A stretch of DNA of 64,000 nt from Bufo bufo. Its lineage: Eukaryota; Chordata; Amphibia; Anura; Bufonidae. Position numbers and translations under genes: made by a program. Of the stretch, positions 40,165-51,381 are shown piece after piece. The first letter of the stretch is position 1; each line of letters begins with the position of its first letter. The stretch is taken from NCBI RefSeq assembly GCF_905171765.1, contig NC_053392.1, positions 40,671,822-40,735,821 on the forward strand. The letters run 5' to 3'. The notes below the pieces were generated by a model. That model was not told the origin of the DNA. It did no database searches and was given only the letters and a program-made list of their open reading frames with translations.

Positions 40165-41150
40165 GTTTGTGACGCCAATTGCAGCGTGCGCAGGGTACAG
40201 TCACAGGGCCCTTTAAGGTGTTGCAACTCACGTACCAGGTTAGGAATGCCAGAGTGGTGTAATGTCTCTGTGTGGTAATAGTAATAGTGTCAACGGTGTC
40301 TCCTACCTGGATACGGCTGGACTCCTGGATCCTGGCTCACTTGCAATAAATGAGTGTGTTGCTAGTAGGAGTAATTGAGGAACTTGTTAGTAATGAATGA
40401 GATCCAGACTTGAAATATAATTCAACTTGTCTTTACTGGAGGCACCATTAATCCACATGAGATACAGCAATAGTCTTGGGTCCCAGCAGGTATTGGCAAT
40501 ATATGGCAGGGATTACAATCTCTTCTGCTTCTATCATATGCCTGGAGAATATGGCAGGAATCTGTCTTCTGCTCTGTCTATCTTCTGCTGTGTATGGGAC
40601 TGACTAGCTGAGGAGGAATTTGGCTTCTCCTGGTCTCTGGATGTTACTCACAGTTATGCTCACAGGGAATGGTTCGTCCTGGAGGTGGCTGCTTGCTTGT
40701 CACCATCTGAGGCTGAAGGGCTCAGACTGGGGATGAAGATCTTTGGTCTCAGCCGAGACATGATCCTGGGTTGGGATCCCTAGAACTGGGAGCTCCTATC
40801 AGCACAGCCTTCCCCTAGCCGGGGTGGCTGGCACACTAACACTAACTTCCTTTCCTCCCCATGAGACAGGACATGGGCCAGCCCACTTCTGCTCATAGAG
40901 GGGGAGCTAAACTGGAATGTACTATTCCAGTCTTGAAATGCTAAACTGTTCTAAGTTCCTGGTAACACATTGCTGCCACCTGCTGGTGTACATGGAAATT
41001 ACAGCATAATACATGTAACAGGCTTAGAAAATGCACATTTGTGAGAAATATTATGTTAAATTACACAGGATGACAATGTAGATACACTTAACAGGTTGTA
41101 GCGGGGTAAAAGAGTTTTGTAACATAACTCTGGGATGTTACAAATGTGGA
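40165..41150 (-). repeat. Solo LTR-like repeat, longer copy
   Basis: On the minus strand the segment begins TGTAACATCCCAGAG and ends GGCGTCACA, LTR-like TG...CA ends. It shares blocks with 35500-36217 and has the same orientation, so the two are copies of one LTR family. No flanking gag or pol was seen. Confidence 0.65.
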
Positions 41151-42944
41151 TCAACTAGAGATGTCCCCACACAGGGGACTCAAAAATGAGGGCTCAGAGT
41201 GCCATGTCAACTTAGGTTGGGTAAACCTTGGAAGAGAAGGGGGAGCCTAATGTGTCAGAGAGAACTGCAGTACAAAGGACATGCCCCCCAGAGCTGTGAT
41301 AGGTAGAGAGCTGCAGCAGAAAGGATACATCCCCCGAGAAGGGGCACATCCCCTGAGCGCTTAAAATAAATCTAGCAAAGCAATGAATGGGGACATTTCT
41401 GGATCCATGTGAGGTACAGGGTTGGTTTTAGATTTGTTAGAAAGAGATGGTCATGTACTATACTAGAATAAAAAGTCACCCACCCACAGATCAGCCACCA
41501 TCAAGGTTAATTGTATGAATGTATAACTTTCTCGACCTCCTCATACTTACGCCTCACCCAACCCCAGGTAGGCATAGTTCTACAGAAGAACGTCATGCAA
41601 CAACTTTTTAAGGTCAAGAAGTTGCCATAAAAACGATCAACGTTGAAACAATTGCTCATCTCAAGCCAGTTATTGCCATAAAAGTCATAGAAACAGAGCA
41701 AGACTTAATTATGAGGCTCAACGTTGTCTGGGTGTTCATCTCATCATGTTCTTCGAATCTTAAAGGCACCGTGAACCCGGAAATGAAGGCTAAAAATAAA
41801 GAAAAGGACTCCAATTGCTCCATTTTTAATGGCCATGTCGTAAGATAGTCTCGACACCACCATGCCTCTTTCCTGCTAAGCCTCCAACATTTATGACAAT
41901 GTCTAGATCAGGGGTGCATAACCTGCGGCCCCTGTCATCCTGGACAGAAACATAGCTGAACCTCTACCTGTGCGATCAGTGGTGTTTAGGAGCACAACGC
42001 TGTACAGGTCTGGTTTAAAGCTCATGCAATCTAGTAGGAGCAGGGCTGATCTCCTGCTGTCAATGACAGCCAGGGACCCCGAGGAGAAGACAGAAGTGAA
42101 TTTTTACCGCTTGTGCCTTCTCCTGTGCTTGGTGCATAGCTTCCAATGAACACTACACAATGCATAGATGTCTACACTATGCCTGGGTGTCTCCGGCATA
42201 GGAGAGCTGCAGGGTCTTAGCAGACCCTGATTAGCTCTGCTTGTGTGCAGTGCCCCCATAGGGGGCTGTTTCCCCTTTCGATGCCCCAGTTACAGTGGAA
42301 AAGTTGTTAAAAGCAAAAGAAAATTTTTTAGTGTCCACCAGTGTTCTCTTGGGGGTCATATTATGTGCCTAAAATATATTGAAAAAGATGACTGAAAAAA
42401 AAAAAATACAAATAAAAGGACAAACTAAAAATGCTCAGGCCAACCAAAACTGTCACCATTACCGCCCCATTCACACAAAACTATGTTATCTATCAAAGCA
42501 ACCAACACAAAATAGGGAACCCATTTTTATCATTTATTTTGGTGTTGGTTTGCATATTTATGGTGAGTGAGAAGCTATAGTTTTGATTAAAAAAAAAACA
42601 GTTTTCCCCAAATAAAGCTAAAAAAAAAGATTAAAAAAAATGCTAAAAAGCATAAAAATTATTTTGATAGTCCAACAAATTAAAATTTAAGTTACAACTG
42701 CTAAAGCACCACATGTGCTAAATCACAAAAAAGTGTCCAGCCATTAAGGCCTTTTCAGGCCTAGTCATTAAAGAGTTAACCAATGAGCGCTATCCCTATT
42801 AGAAAAGGAAAGTGCTCACTGGTTATTGCATGGTGCTTGTCACAGATATATAACCTATAATTGGGGGACAGGAGGTGGTAATAACCAATGAGCGCCATCC
42901 TTTGCAGTGAAGGAATAGGAGGCAGGATGGAAGGAAATGTCACC
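41151..42944. other. No gene recognised
   Basis: Non-coding. A short 'aggggtgcataacctgcggcc' stretch at 41910 resembles one end of a widespread hAT-type repeat, but no second end was found. 42380-42700 is A-rich. Confidence 0.5.
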
Positions 42945-43110
42945 TCTTAAAGGGATTATCCAGGAATTGATAATGATAACCTATCCTCAGGATAGGTCAT
43001 CATTATCACATTGGCGGGGTTCCAAATCCCGGAACCTCCCCCAATCAGCTGTTTAAGGGAGTCGCCTCACTCACCAAAGTTCCCGGGAACTCTCAAAGCA
43101 CAGCACTGTA
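42945..43110. repeat. Short MITE with CTATCCTCAGGATAG palindrome
   Basis: The segment starts 'ttaaagggattatccagg' and holds the perfect palindrome CTATCCTCAGGATAG (42983-42997) within 'gataatgataacctatcctc'. It resembles 4455-4600 and is probably a member of an abundant non-autonomous family. Confidence 0.55.
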
Positions 43111-43862
43111 CATTGTATTGACTGTAATAGCGATCATTCCTCCCCCATTCATTTTGTATTGGCCTATGTAATTTTTTATTTTTTTTGCAGCCCCTTGAAT
43201 CACAACATGACCATCAGACCAAAAAAGATGCACTCACATTAGTAAGTGTGGGCCCTTGTGCCATGGAACAGAAAATTGGAATACTTCATACAGTGCCTAG
43301 AAGAAGTATTTGTACTCCTTGAACTTTTCACGTTACACCCACAAACTTAAATGTATTTTATTGGGATTTTGTGATAGACCATCACAAAGTATCAAGTATG
43401 TATGATGTGAAAAGAAAATAATACGTGGTTTTCAAAATGTTTAATAAATAAAAGTCTGGAAAGTGTAGCGTGCATTTGTATTCAGCCCCCTATACTCTGA
43501 TACCCATAAATAAAATCCAGTGTGACCAATTGCCTTTAGAAGTCACCTCATTAGTACATAGAGTACATCTGTATGTAATGTATTCTCAGTATAACTCCAG
43601 CTGTTCTGTGAAGGCCTCAGTTGTTTGTTAGAGAACATTAGTGATCAAGCAGCATCATGAAAACCAAGGTAGTATCACGGATGAGGTATAGGAGGGAACA
43701 CCACACCGACAACAGGAGGGAAGGGAAAAGCCACTAGACCTCAACGCTAGGGAAAGGGTCACCACCGATAGAACCCTACTCCTTGCCCTGACTCCTATCT
43801 GTATGGGCACACCTTGAAGGTAGGAATGCCCATACACCGGAACCTGGAGACCCTAAGGAGTC

Positions 43863-46537
43863 CTATGGGTATTGGCAGGGCTTGAGACGACCCGCTGGAA
43901 CCCACATCATCTCCTCTGGTCCGTAACCCTTCCAGTGAACGTGATTCTGGAGGGATGTACGGAGAATTCGGGAGTTCACTATCCTGGCGATCTGAAATTC
44001 CAGATTACCGCCCACCATGACAGGAGCGGGAGGCAAGGAGGATGGTTCAACTGGTTCAACATATCTCTTCAACAACGACTTATGGAACACATTATGAATT
44101 TTCAAGGCCTGAGGAAGTTCAAGACGAAAGGCTACCGGGTTAATAATGGCAGTAATCTTATATGGACCAATAAACTTTGGACCCAACTTCCAAGAAGGTA
44201 CTTTCAACTTAATGTTTCTTGTGGACAGCCACACAGAATCACTCACTCTAAGGTCCGGACCATTTATACTTCTCTTGTCAGCCATACATTTATACTTGTT
44301 GCCCATTTTTTATAGATTATTTTGAATTTTTTGCCAAATAGATGACAAAGAAAAGGAAAATCTTTCCTCTTCAGGTATACCAGAAGTCTCCGTACCAGAA
44401 AATGTACCAAATTTCAGGTGGAACCCATATGCCCCAACAAACGGCAACTTATCAGTGGACTCTTGTCTACAGTTATTTATGGCAAACTTAGCTAAAAAAT
44501 GAAGACCTCTCCTCCTGGTTCTCCGAGACAAAACATCTCAAATAAGTCTCCAAATTCTGATTAGTGCGTTCAGTCTGTCCGTTCGACAGAGGATGAAAGG
44601 CCGAAGAGAAGGACAATTGTACCCCCTGATGAGTACAGAACGCCTTCCAGAATTTGGAAACAAACTGAGTCCCCCTATCAGACACCACATCAGAAGGAAT
44701 ACCATGTAATTTCACAATGTTATCGACAAACACTTGTGCAAGAGTTTTAGCATTAGGTAGACCTGGCAATGCTATAAAGTGCGCCATGTTACTAAAGCGA
44801 TCAACAACCACCAAAATCACAGTTTTTCCTGAAGAATTAGGAAAATCTGTGATAAAAATCCATGGATAAATGAGTCCAAGGTCGGGGCAGAATGGGCAAC
44901 GGAAGCAAAGATCCGGAAGGCCGAGAATGTGTCACCTTAGCACGTGCACAAGTACTACAAGCAGACACATAGTCCTCAGCACACTTACGCAACCCCGGCC
45001 ACCAGAATCTACGAGAGATGAGATTGACAGTGGATCTGCAAACAGGATGTCCTGTGAGAACCGTACAGTGATGTTCCTTGAACACCTTGTGACGTAATTC
45101 AGAAGGAGCAAACAACTTCCCCGAAGGGCAAGAATCCGTTGCATCTCCCTGGGCCTCCAACACCTCTGCCTCAAGGTCGGGATATCGGGCGTATATAACT
45201 ACCCCTTCAGACAATATCGGACTAGGATCTTCCGAATCACCCCCCCTCCAAGAAAGCTACGCGACAAAGCATCAGCCTTGACGTTCTTAACCCCAGGGCG
45301 ATAGGTGACGATGAAATTAAATCTGGTAAAAACAACGACCATCTGGTCTGCCTTGGGTTCAGTCGTTTAGCCGACTCCAGGTAAGCCAGGTTTTTGTGAT
45401 CAGTTAGCACAGTAATAGGATGGATTGCTCCTTCCAACCAATGACGCCATTTCTCAAAAGCCAACTTAATGGCCAACAACTCTCTATTACCCACTTCATA
45501 ATTTCTTTCAGCAGCCAAGAGTTTCTTAGAGAAGAAAGCACATGGGCGCCATTTACTAGGTGAAGGACCCTGCGACAAGACCGCTCCTACCCCTACCTCA
45601 GATGCGTCAACCTCCACAATGAATGGCTGTGACACATCCGGTTGCACCAGACTAGGAGCAGAAGCAAAACATTCCTTCACTGCAGAAAAAGCTTAGACCA
45701 GACTGAGACATCCGAACCTTTCCTAGTCATGTCCCTTAAAGGTTTAACCATAGCCAAGTAGTTCAAATGAATTTACGGTAGTAGTTGGTGAACCCCAAAA
45801 ACTGCATAAGCGCTTTCAGTCCAACACAGCACGGACCTTCTCTGGACCCATACGAAAACCTGAAGATGAGAGTAGGTAACCCAGGAATTGCACTTCCTGA
45901 ACTGCAAATACACACTTCTCCATCTTAGCATACAATTTATTCTCTCTTAGGATCTGTAACACTTGTCTCACGTGATCCTGATGAGTCTCCATATCAGGAG
46001 AATAAATTAGTATGTCATCCAGATACACCACAACAAACCTCCCCACCAGATGATGAAAGATGTCATTAATAAAATGCTGGAAAACCGCAGGAGCATTAGT
46101 TAACCCAAACATCATGACCAGACTCTCAAAATGACCCTCAGGGGAATCTTCCATTCATCCCCTTCCTTGATCCTAACCAGATTATATGCCCCTCTTAGGT
46201 CCAACTCGGAGAACACCTTGGCACCAACAATCTGGTTAAAGAAGTCAGGAATCAAAGGAAGGGGGTACAGATCACGGATCCTAATCAGATTGAGCTCACG
46301 GAAGTCCAGACATGGCCTAAGAGTTCCGTCTTTCTTCTTTACAAAGAAAAACCCTGCTTCCACTGGGAACTTGGAAGGTCTATGTCCCTTTGCCAAACTC
46401 TCGCATGGCTGCTCTTTCGGGTTCAGAAGGGTTATATAAACTAGATTTGGGCAACTTTGCTCTGGGAATAAGATTGATAGGAGAATCATATTCCCGGTGT
46501 GGGGGTAAACCCTGGCAACCACTCTCAGAAAATACAT
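43863..46537 (-). pseudogene. Gypsy pol with chromodomain, broken
   Basis: In order on the minus strand: RT start and palm (46537-45816, with VVYLDDILIYSPD); RNase H (45680-45237, [14 protein letters not shown]); integrase zinc region and core (45214-44488, with SDRGTQF and NGQTERTNQ); GPY/F module with GPKFIGPYKITA and a chromodomain (44306-43863) with ARIVNSRIL and WKGYGPEEMMWVP. The chromodomain aromatic and WKGY motifs are intact. Shifts near 46150, 45700, 44830 and 44500 destroy the frame. In chromoviruses this domain guides integration to chromatin marks. Confidence 0.88.
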
Positions 46538-47219
46538 CAGAAAAATCAGAAATGAAAGAGGGAACCGCTAAGTGGTCAAGACAGAAAGAGATGTATTAAG
46601 ACAGTTGTCCATGCATTAATCACTCAAATCGAGAATCTGTCTCGCTTGCCAGTCAATGGTAGGATTATGTTTGCTCAACCATGGTAAACCCAGAACCAAC
46701 AGAGCAGGCAGACCCTCCAGCACAAAACACGAAATGGATTCCTGATGAAAATCACCCACTCTTAAACGGAGTAAGTGGTGTGGAGTCTATTGCGAACACC
46801 GAAATATTTTTCTCTAAAGCACTTGTAGTCAACCCATGCAAACGGACAAACTGACCATCAACTAGGTTAACCCATGCCCCACTGTCAATAAACACCTTAA
46901 TTCCCACAGTTTTGGACTCTAGCGCCACCTCGGCAGACAGGAGAAATGAGAATTAAACGTTTTTTTTTTTCTTGTTTTCCCCTTGATGCTAAACGTAAAG
47001 GACAAACATTAATAAAATGTCCCCTTTTTCCACAGAAAAAACATACTCCCTTCTTATGACTAAAACTCTTGCAAGCAGGCCCAGGGTTAGCTCTCCCTAA
47101 CTGCATAGGTTCATCACCAGGCATAAACTCAGGAGTCTCTCCACCCAAGGTGTCAGAGGAAGCCGCCATGTTATATGATAGTTCGCCCCGAGAGTGAGTG
47201 ATCTTAGATCTCTCTCTTA

Positions 47220-47380
47220 GGCCTCATGCACATAGCATGTCCTATTCTTGTCCGTTTTGCAGACAATAATAGGCATGTCTACAATGGGCCGCCCATTGCG
47301 GAAGGCACATGGGCGGCTTGTTTTTTGCGGATCCGCGATTTGTGGACCGCAAAAAATGGCACGGTCGTGTACATGTGGCC
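47220..47380. mobile_element. PIF/Harbinger-type MITE in Gypsy gag
   Basis: The ends GGCCTCATGCAC and GTACATGTGGCC are inverted repeats, flanked by TTA on both sides (47217-47219 and 47381-47383), the target duplication of Harbinger elements. Gypsy copy 1 shows the uninterrupted site at about 12112-12130. Internal GCGGATCCGC words link it to the MITE at 24718-25002. Length 161 bp. Confidence 0.85.
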
Positions 47381-47730
47381 TTAGTCGTCTATCCATACGT
47401 ACAACAAGGGACATAGCCGCTTTCAATGACTTTTCGTCAAAGGCCAACGCGTCCTTTAGCCTCTCAGATAATCCTTGACAGAATTGGCTACGGAGAGCTG
47501 GTCCATTCCACTCTGTATCCGTAGCCCATTTCCTAATTTCAGAGCAATAGATCTCCACAGAACGCTCTCCCTGCTGTAAACCACGTCTCGGCCAGGGAGA
47601 TCCGATCCGGATCATCGTAGATAAGACCTAGAGCTCTGAAAAATTCATCTACCGACCGGGGGGACTGTGATCCGGTCGGTAGAGAAAAAGCCCAAGACTG
47701 AGCATCCCCTTTAAGCAACGACATGATAAT

Positions 47731-47887
47731 TAGTGATGAGCGGCATAGGCAATATTCGAATTTGAGATATTTCACACATTTTTGGCCGAATATTCACCAT
47801 AAATTAGCAAATTCTTGATTGCGAAAATCGGCAATGTAATATATTAGCGATTAAAATTCACGATTCGAATATTCGCGCTTAACACTA
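47731..47887. mobile_element. AT-rich MITE in Gypsy gag
   Basis: The ends TAGTGATGAGCGGC and GCGCTTAACACTA are imperfect inverted repeats. ATAAT flanks both sides (47726-47730 and 47888-47892). Gypsy copy 1 has a single ATAAT at the corresponding place (about 12473-12477), which confirms the insertion. It belongs to the family at 5615-6165. Length 157 bp. Confidence 0.82.
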
Positions 47888-48852
47888 ATAATAATACCCA
47901 CTCTTTGACTCTCATCCCGACGAGAGCGGACGTAACTTAAAGTACAATTTACACGACTCTCTGAACCGAATAAAATTATCGCTCCCCCGAAAATCTGTCC
48001 GGAAGTGAAACCTTAGGTTCAGGACAGGCCTGGTAACTACTACTGGCACCAGCAGCCTGTGACCCCTTGATCTGCGTGCAGAGGTCAGCTACCTCTATAG
48101 ACAGACCCTGCAATTGTCTAGCCAGTGCGGCGATTGGATCCATAGCCTCACTGACACAAACAAAAATGAGAAACCAACACAGAAACAAGTGAAACCAAAG
48201 AGGCTGTTAGATCGCATAACGTGCAGCCAGTCTCTTAGATCTTCTGATCTCTGTCACGGGAGAGACCGTGACACCTGCCTTGAATTGTTCATGTTGATGC
48301 AGTTTTCTTGAACTTGACCACTGCGTGTGCGTTCTTTTCTGGTTGTGGAGCCCAAGCCACCTGCCTTGCTCTCGTTCACACAGCCAGAGCTACAATGGAA
48401 GAGTTTACAGTAGATCAAAGCATCTTCATGTGTTAGAACCCAGGCCCAGTCACAGTCCAGACCTAAACTCTATTGAGCATCTGTGGCAAGACTTTTTGCT
48501 GTTCACAGACGCTCTCCATCCAATCTGACTGAGCGGGAGCTATTTAGCAAAAAGTGAGAGTGGACAAAAATTTCAACCTCAAGATGTGCAAAGCTGGTAA
48601 AGACAGCTGCAATTGCAGCAAAAGGTGGTCCTACAAAGTGCTGACTCAGGGGGGCTGAATACAAATGCACACCACACTACCCAGATTTATTCAAAATTTT
48701 GAAAACCATGTATCATTTTATTTTTACTTCACACGTAGTTGCTACTTTGTGTTGGTCTATCAAATACAATCCCAATAAAATACATTAAAGTTTGTGGGTG
48801 TAACTTGAAAAAATCTGGAAAAGTTCAAGGGGTATGAATACTTTTTGAAATT

Positions 48853-49996
48853 TGTGACTGGATAGGATCAAGGAAAAGGGGGTATAAAGGGAGGGATTTT
48901 TGGCAGTGAGGTGTATTTAGAGAAGGTTATTTAAAAAATCAGTAAGAAGTCCATATCTCAGACCTGGTCTGCAAGCTCAGGACGCTCTGCTCCAAAAACC
49001 TCTCAGAGGCATACGGAGCCATCGTAGAGGCCTCACGTACCTCTATAGAAAACCATAAAATGACCGTATGCATGAGCCCTTACACTAGACCCTTATCCTT
49101 GCCCATTCTCGAATCTCAACATGGTGTACTGAACACAATGTACCATCCATCTCACTAGGTCTTCGACTCTCTATCCACAGTCCACTCTACAACCCAGATT
49201 ACCGTGACATGTTACGGTATGATTTCTTCGTACAAGTAGATAACCGCCAAGAAGCCACTTTGACTCGATTACAGCAATTAATATCATCAGGGATATAATT
49301 TCTCATAAATTGATATAAATTGTTCAAGTACTCTGAGAGACTTCGAGTCGCTCATGAGAGGATCTGCGTTCCGGTTGCGGCATCTACTTATGTTCCTGTT
49401 ATTCTATAAATGTCTCTTCCTGAAGTACAAAATGATGGTAATGGAGACATAGATCTCATCATTATGGAGGGCGAGTTAATGGACGGAGTCTGGGAATTTG
49501 GGATGTAATATGTCCATCTACATTCTTCACATGAGTACTGCTATCAGTCTTATACTTGTATTTAAACTTATATTTTCCAACTATTTATTGATGTTTTCAT
49601 GAAAACTCCCAAAAAATAATTAGTCAAAGAGGTGAACAAAGGGACAAGGCTTGTGGTGCCCTAACCGATATTGGCCATGTATGGCCGTTCCGAAATGCCA
49701 GCTGATTGCATTTTGTGGTCGGAAGTAGGGGCAACCTGATTCTACAGGCAGGTTCTTCACCATCATCATCCCTTGCCTTCAGCCCTCCTGGTGGCACCTG
49801 ACGTTATTTCTCATGGACTCAGCCCTGTACCTATCCATAATATGGTGCCCAATTCTGGATTTGCAAGAAAAAACTCTTTGTTATGTTCCATTATATGACT
49901 TATTATGGAGGAGTTTCCAGTGCTAGGTAATATCGAAGATGCAAAATACAAGTACCCATGATCTTTCCCCCCCCCCCCCTAAACTTCCTAGTTCCC
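48853..49996. other. No gene recognised
   Basis: Non-coding sequence with a C-run just before the TTAA element (49967-49980). No conserved frames or repeat ends seen. Confidence 0.55.
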
Positions 49997-50396
49997 TTAA
50001 CCCCTTCAACCCCGGGCCTGTTTTCACCTTCCTGCCCAGGCCATTTTTTGCAAATCTGACATGTGTCACTTTATGTGGCGATAACTTTAAAACGCTTTTA
50101 CTTATTGTACTTCATGACAGTGGTAAAAATAAGTTTAAAAAAAAAACATTTTTATTTATTAAAAAATACAAAATTTACCCCAAATTTAAAAAAATTAGCA
50201 AATTTCAATTTCTCAACTTTTATAATAGATAGTAATACCTTCAAAAATAGTAATTACTTTACATTCCCCATATGTCTACTTCATGTTTGGATTATTATGA
50301 AAATTACATTTTATTTTTTGGGGACGTTAGAAGGCTTAGAAGTATGGAAGCAAATCTTGAAATTTTTCGGAAAATTTCCAAAACCCACTTCTTAGG

Positions 50397-51381
50397 CCTC
50401 TTTCACACGGGCGTTGCGGGAAAATGTGCGGGTGCATTACGGGAACACCCGCGATTTTTCCGCACGAGTGCAAAACATTGTAATGCGTTTTGCACTCGCG
50501 TGAGAAAAATCGTGCGTGTTTGGTACCCAAACCCGAACTTCTTCACAGAAGTTCGGGCTTGGGATCGGTGTTCTGTAAATAGTATTATTTTCCCTTATAA
50601 CATGGTTATAAGGGAAAATAATAGCATTCTGAATACAGGATGCATAGTAAAACAGCGCTGGAGGGGTTAAAAAATAAATAAAAATTTTTTAACTCACCTT
50701 AGTCCACTTGTTCACGGCCCGGCATCTCCTTCTGGCTTCATCTGATCTCTGTGCAGCAACAGGACCTGTGGTGACGTCATTCCGGTCATCACATGGTACG
50801 TCACATGATCTTTTACCATGGTGATTCACCATGGTAAAAGATCATGTGACGTACCATGTGATGACCGGAGTGACATCATCAAAGGTCCTTGACCTATAAT
50901 TAATGCTCACCACAGGTCCTATTCAGTAAAGGGGACAGACGGAGATGCCGACATCGCGATCAAGTGGATTAAGGTGAGTTAAATGACTTACCCCTCGGGC
51001 GCTGTTTTACTTTGCATTCTGTATTCAGAATGCTATTATTTTCCCTTATAACCATGTTATAAGGGAAAATAATAATGATCGGGTCTCCATCCCGATCGTC
51101 TCCTAGCAACCATGCGTGAAAATCGCACCGCATCCGCACTTGCTTGCGGATGCTTGCGATTTTCACGCAACCCCATTCATTTCTATGGGGCTTGCGTTAC
51201 GTGAAAAACGCACAAAGAGGAGCATGCTGCGATTTTCACGCAACGCACAAGTTATGCGTGAAAATCACCGCTCATGTGAACAGCCCCATAGAAATGAATG
51301 GGTCAGGATTCCGTGCGGATGCAATGCGTTCACCTCCCGCATCGCATCCGCGCGGAATATTCGCCCGTGTGAAAGGGGCCT
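50397..51381. mobile_element. Palindromic MITE nested in element A
   Basis: The ends TTAGGCCTCTTTCACACGGG and its complement (CGCCCGTGTGAAAGGGGCCTAA) bound about 985 bp. Element B shows the uninterrupted site at about 53893-53912 (cccactttttaaggaccag). The interior has further inverted repeats: 'tattttcccttataacatgg' near 50586 against 51040-51070, and a central hairpin at 50763-50885. No coding sequence. Confidence 0.78.
50763..50885. repeat. Central hairpin of the nested MITE
   Basis: The arms 'gtcatcacatggtacgtcac' and 'gtgacgtaccatgtgatgac' face each other around 'gtgattcac', with 'atgatcttttaccatgg' also paired. The near-perfect stem is about 50 bp. Such a structure would form a cruciform or, if transcribed, a long hairpin. 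Confidence 0.85.

Larger units (their letters stand above)
46897..48143 (-). pseudogene. Gypsy gag, interrupted by two MITEs
   Basis: Gag begins best at the Met at 48143 (MDPIAALARQL), matching the start chosen in copy 1. It continues in pieces to a CCHC knuckle, CFFCGKRGHFINVCP, near 47030, and a protease trace follows to about 46800. Insertions at 47731-47887 and 47220-47380 and several small indels break the frame. Confidence 0.82.
43672..48272 (-). mobile_element. Gypsy (chromovirus-type) retrotransposon, copy 2, decayed
   Basis: It is the same family as copy 1 and collinear with it on the minus strand. The LTRs are partial: about 215 bp of the 3' LTR (43674-43890) and about 90 bp of the 5' LTR (48185-48272) remain. 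Unlike copy 1 it keeps the C-terminal chromodomain. Two MITEs lie inside gag. Gag and pol are broken by many frameshifts. Confidence 0.9.
43291..48852 (+). mobile_element. Tc1-like element remnant split by a Gypsy copy
   Basis: The left end CAGTGCCTAGAAGAAG at 43291 is preceded by TA, and the first 220 bp match in inverted orientation the segment 48640-48850. After the Gypsy insertion, transposase text resumes at about 48430 with HSPDLNSIEHLWQD (catalytic Glu). Most of the transposase gene is missing on both sides of the Gypsy copy, so deletions followed insertion. The right terminus lacks its last few bases. This is the same family as the 2060-2790 fragment. Confidence 0.75.

Noticed and set aside
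41910..41960. hAT-type element end
   Set aside because: Only one short end-like stretch was seen, with no partner end or target duplication, so no element was called.
43871..44315. 147-residue + strand ORF
   Set aside because: Antisense shadow of the Gypsy GPY/F and chromodomain region.
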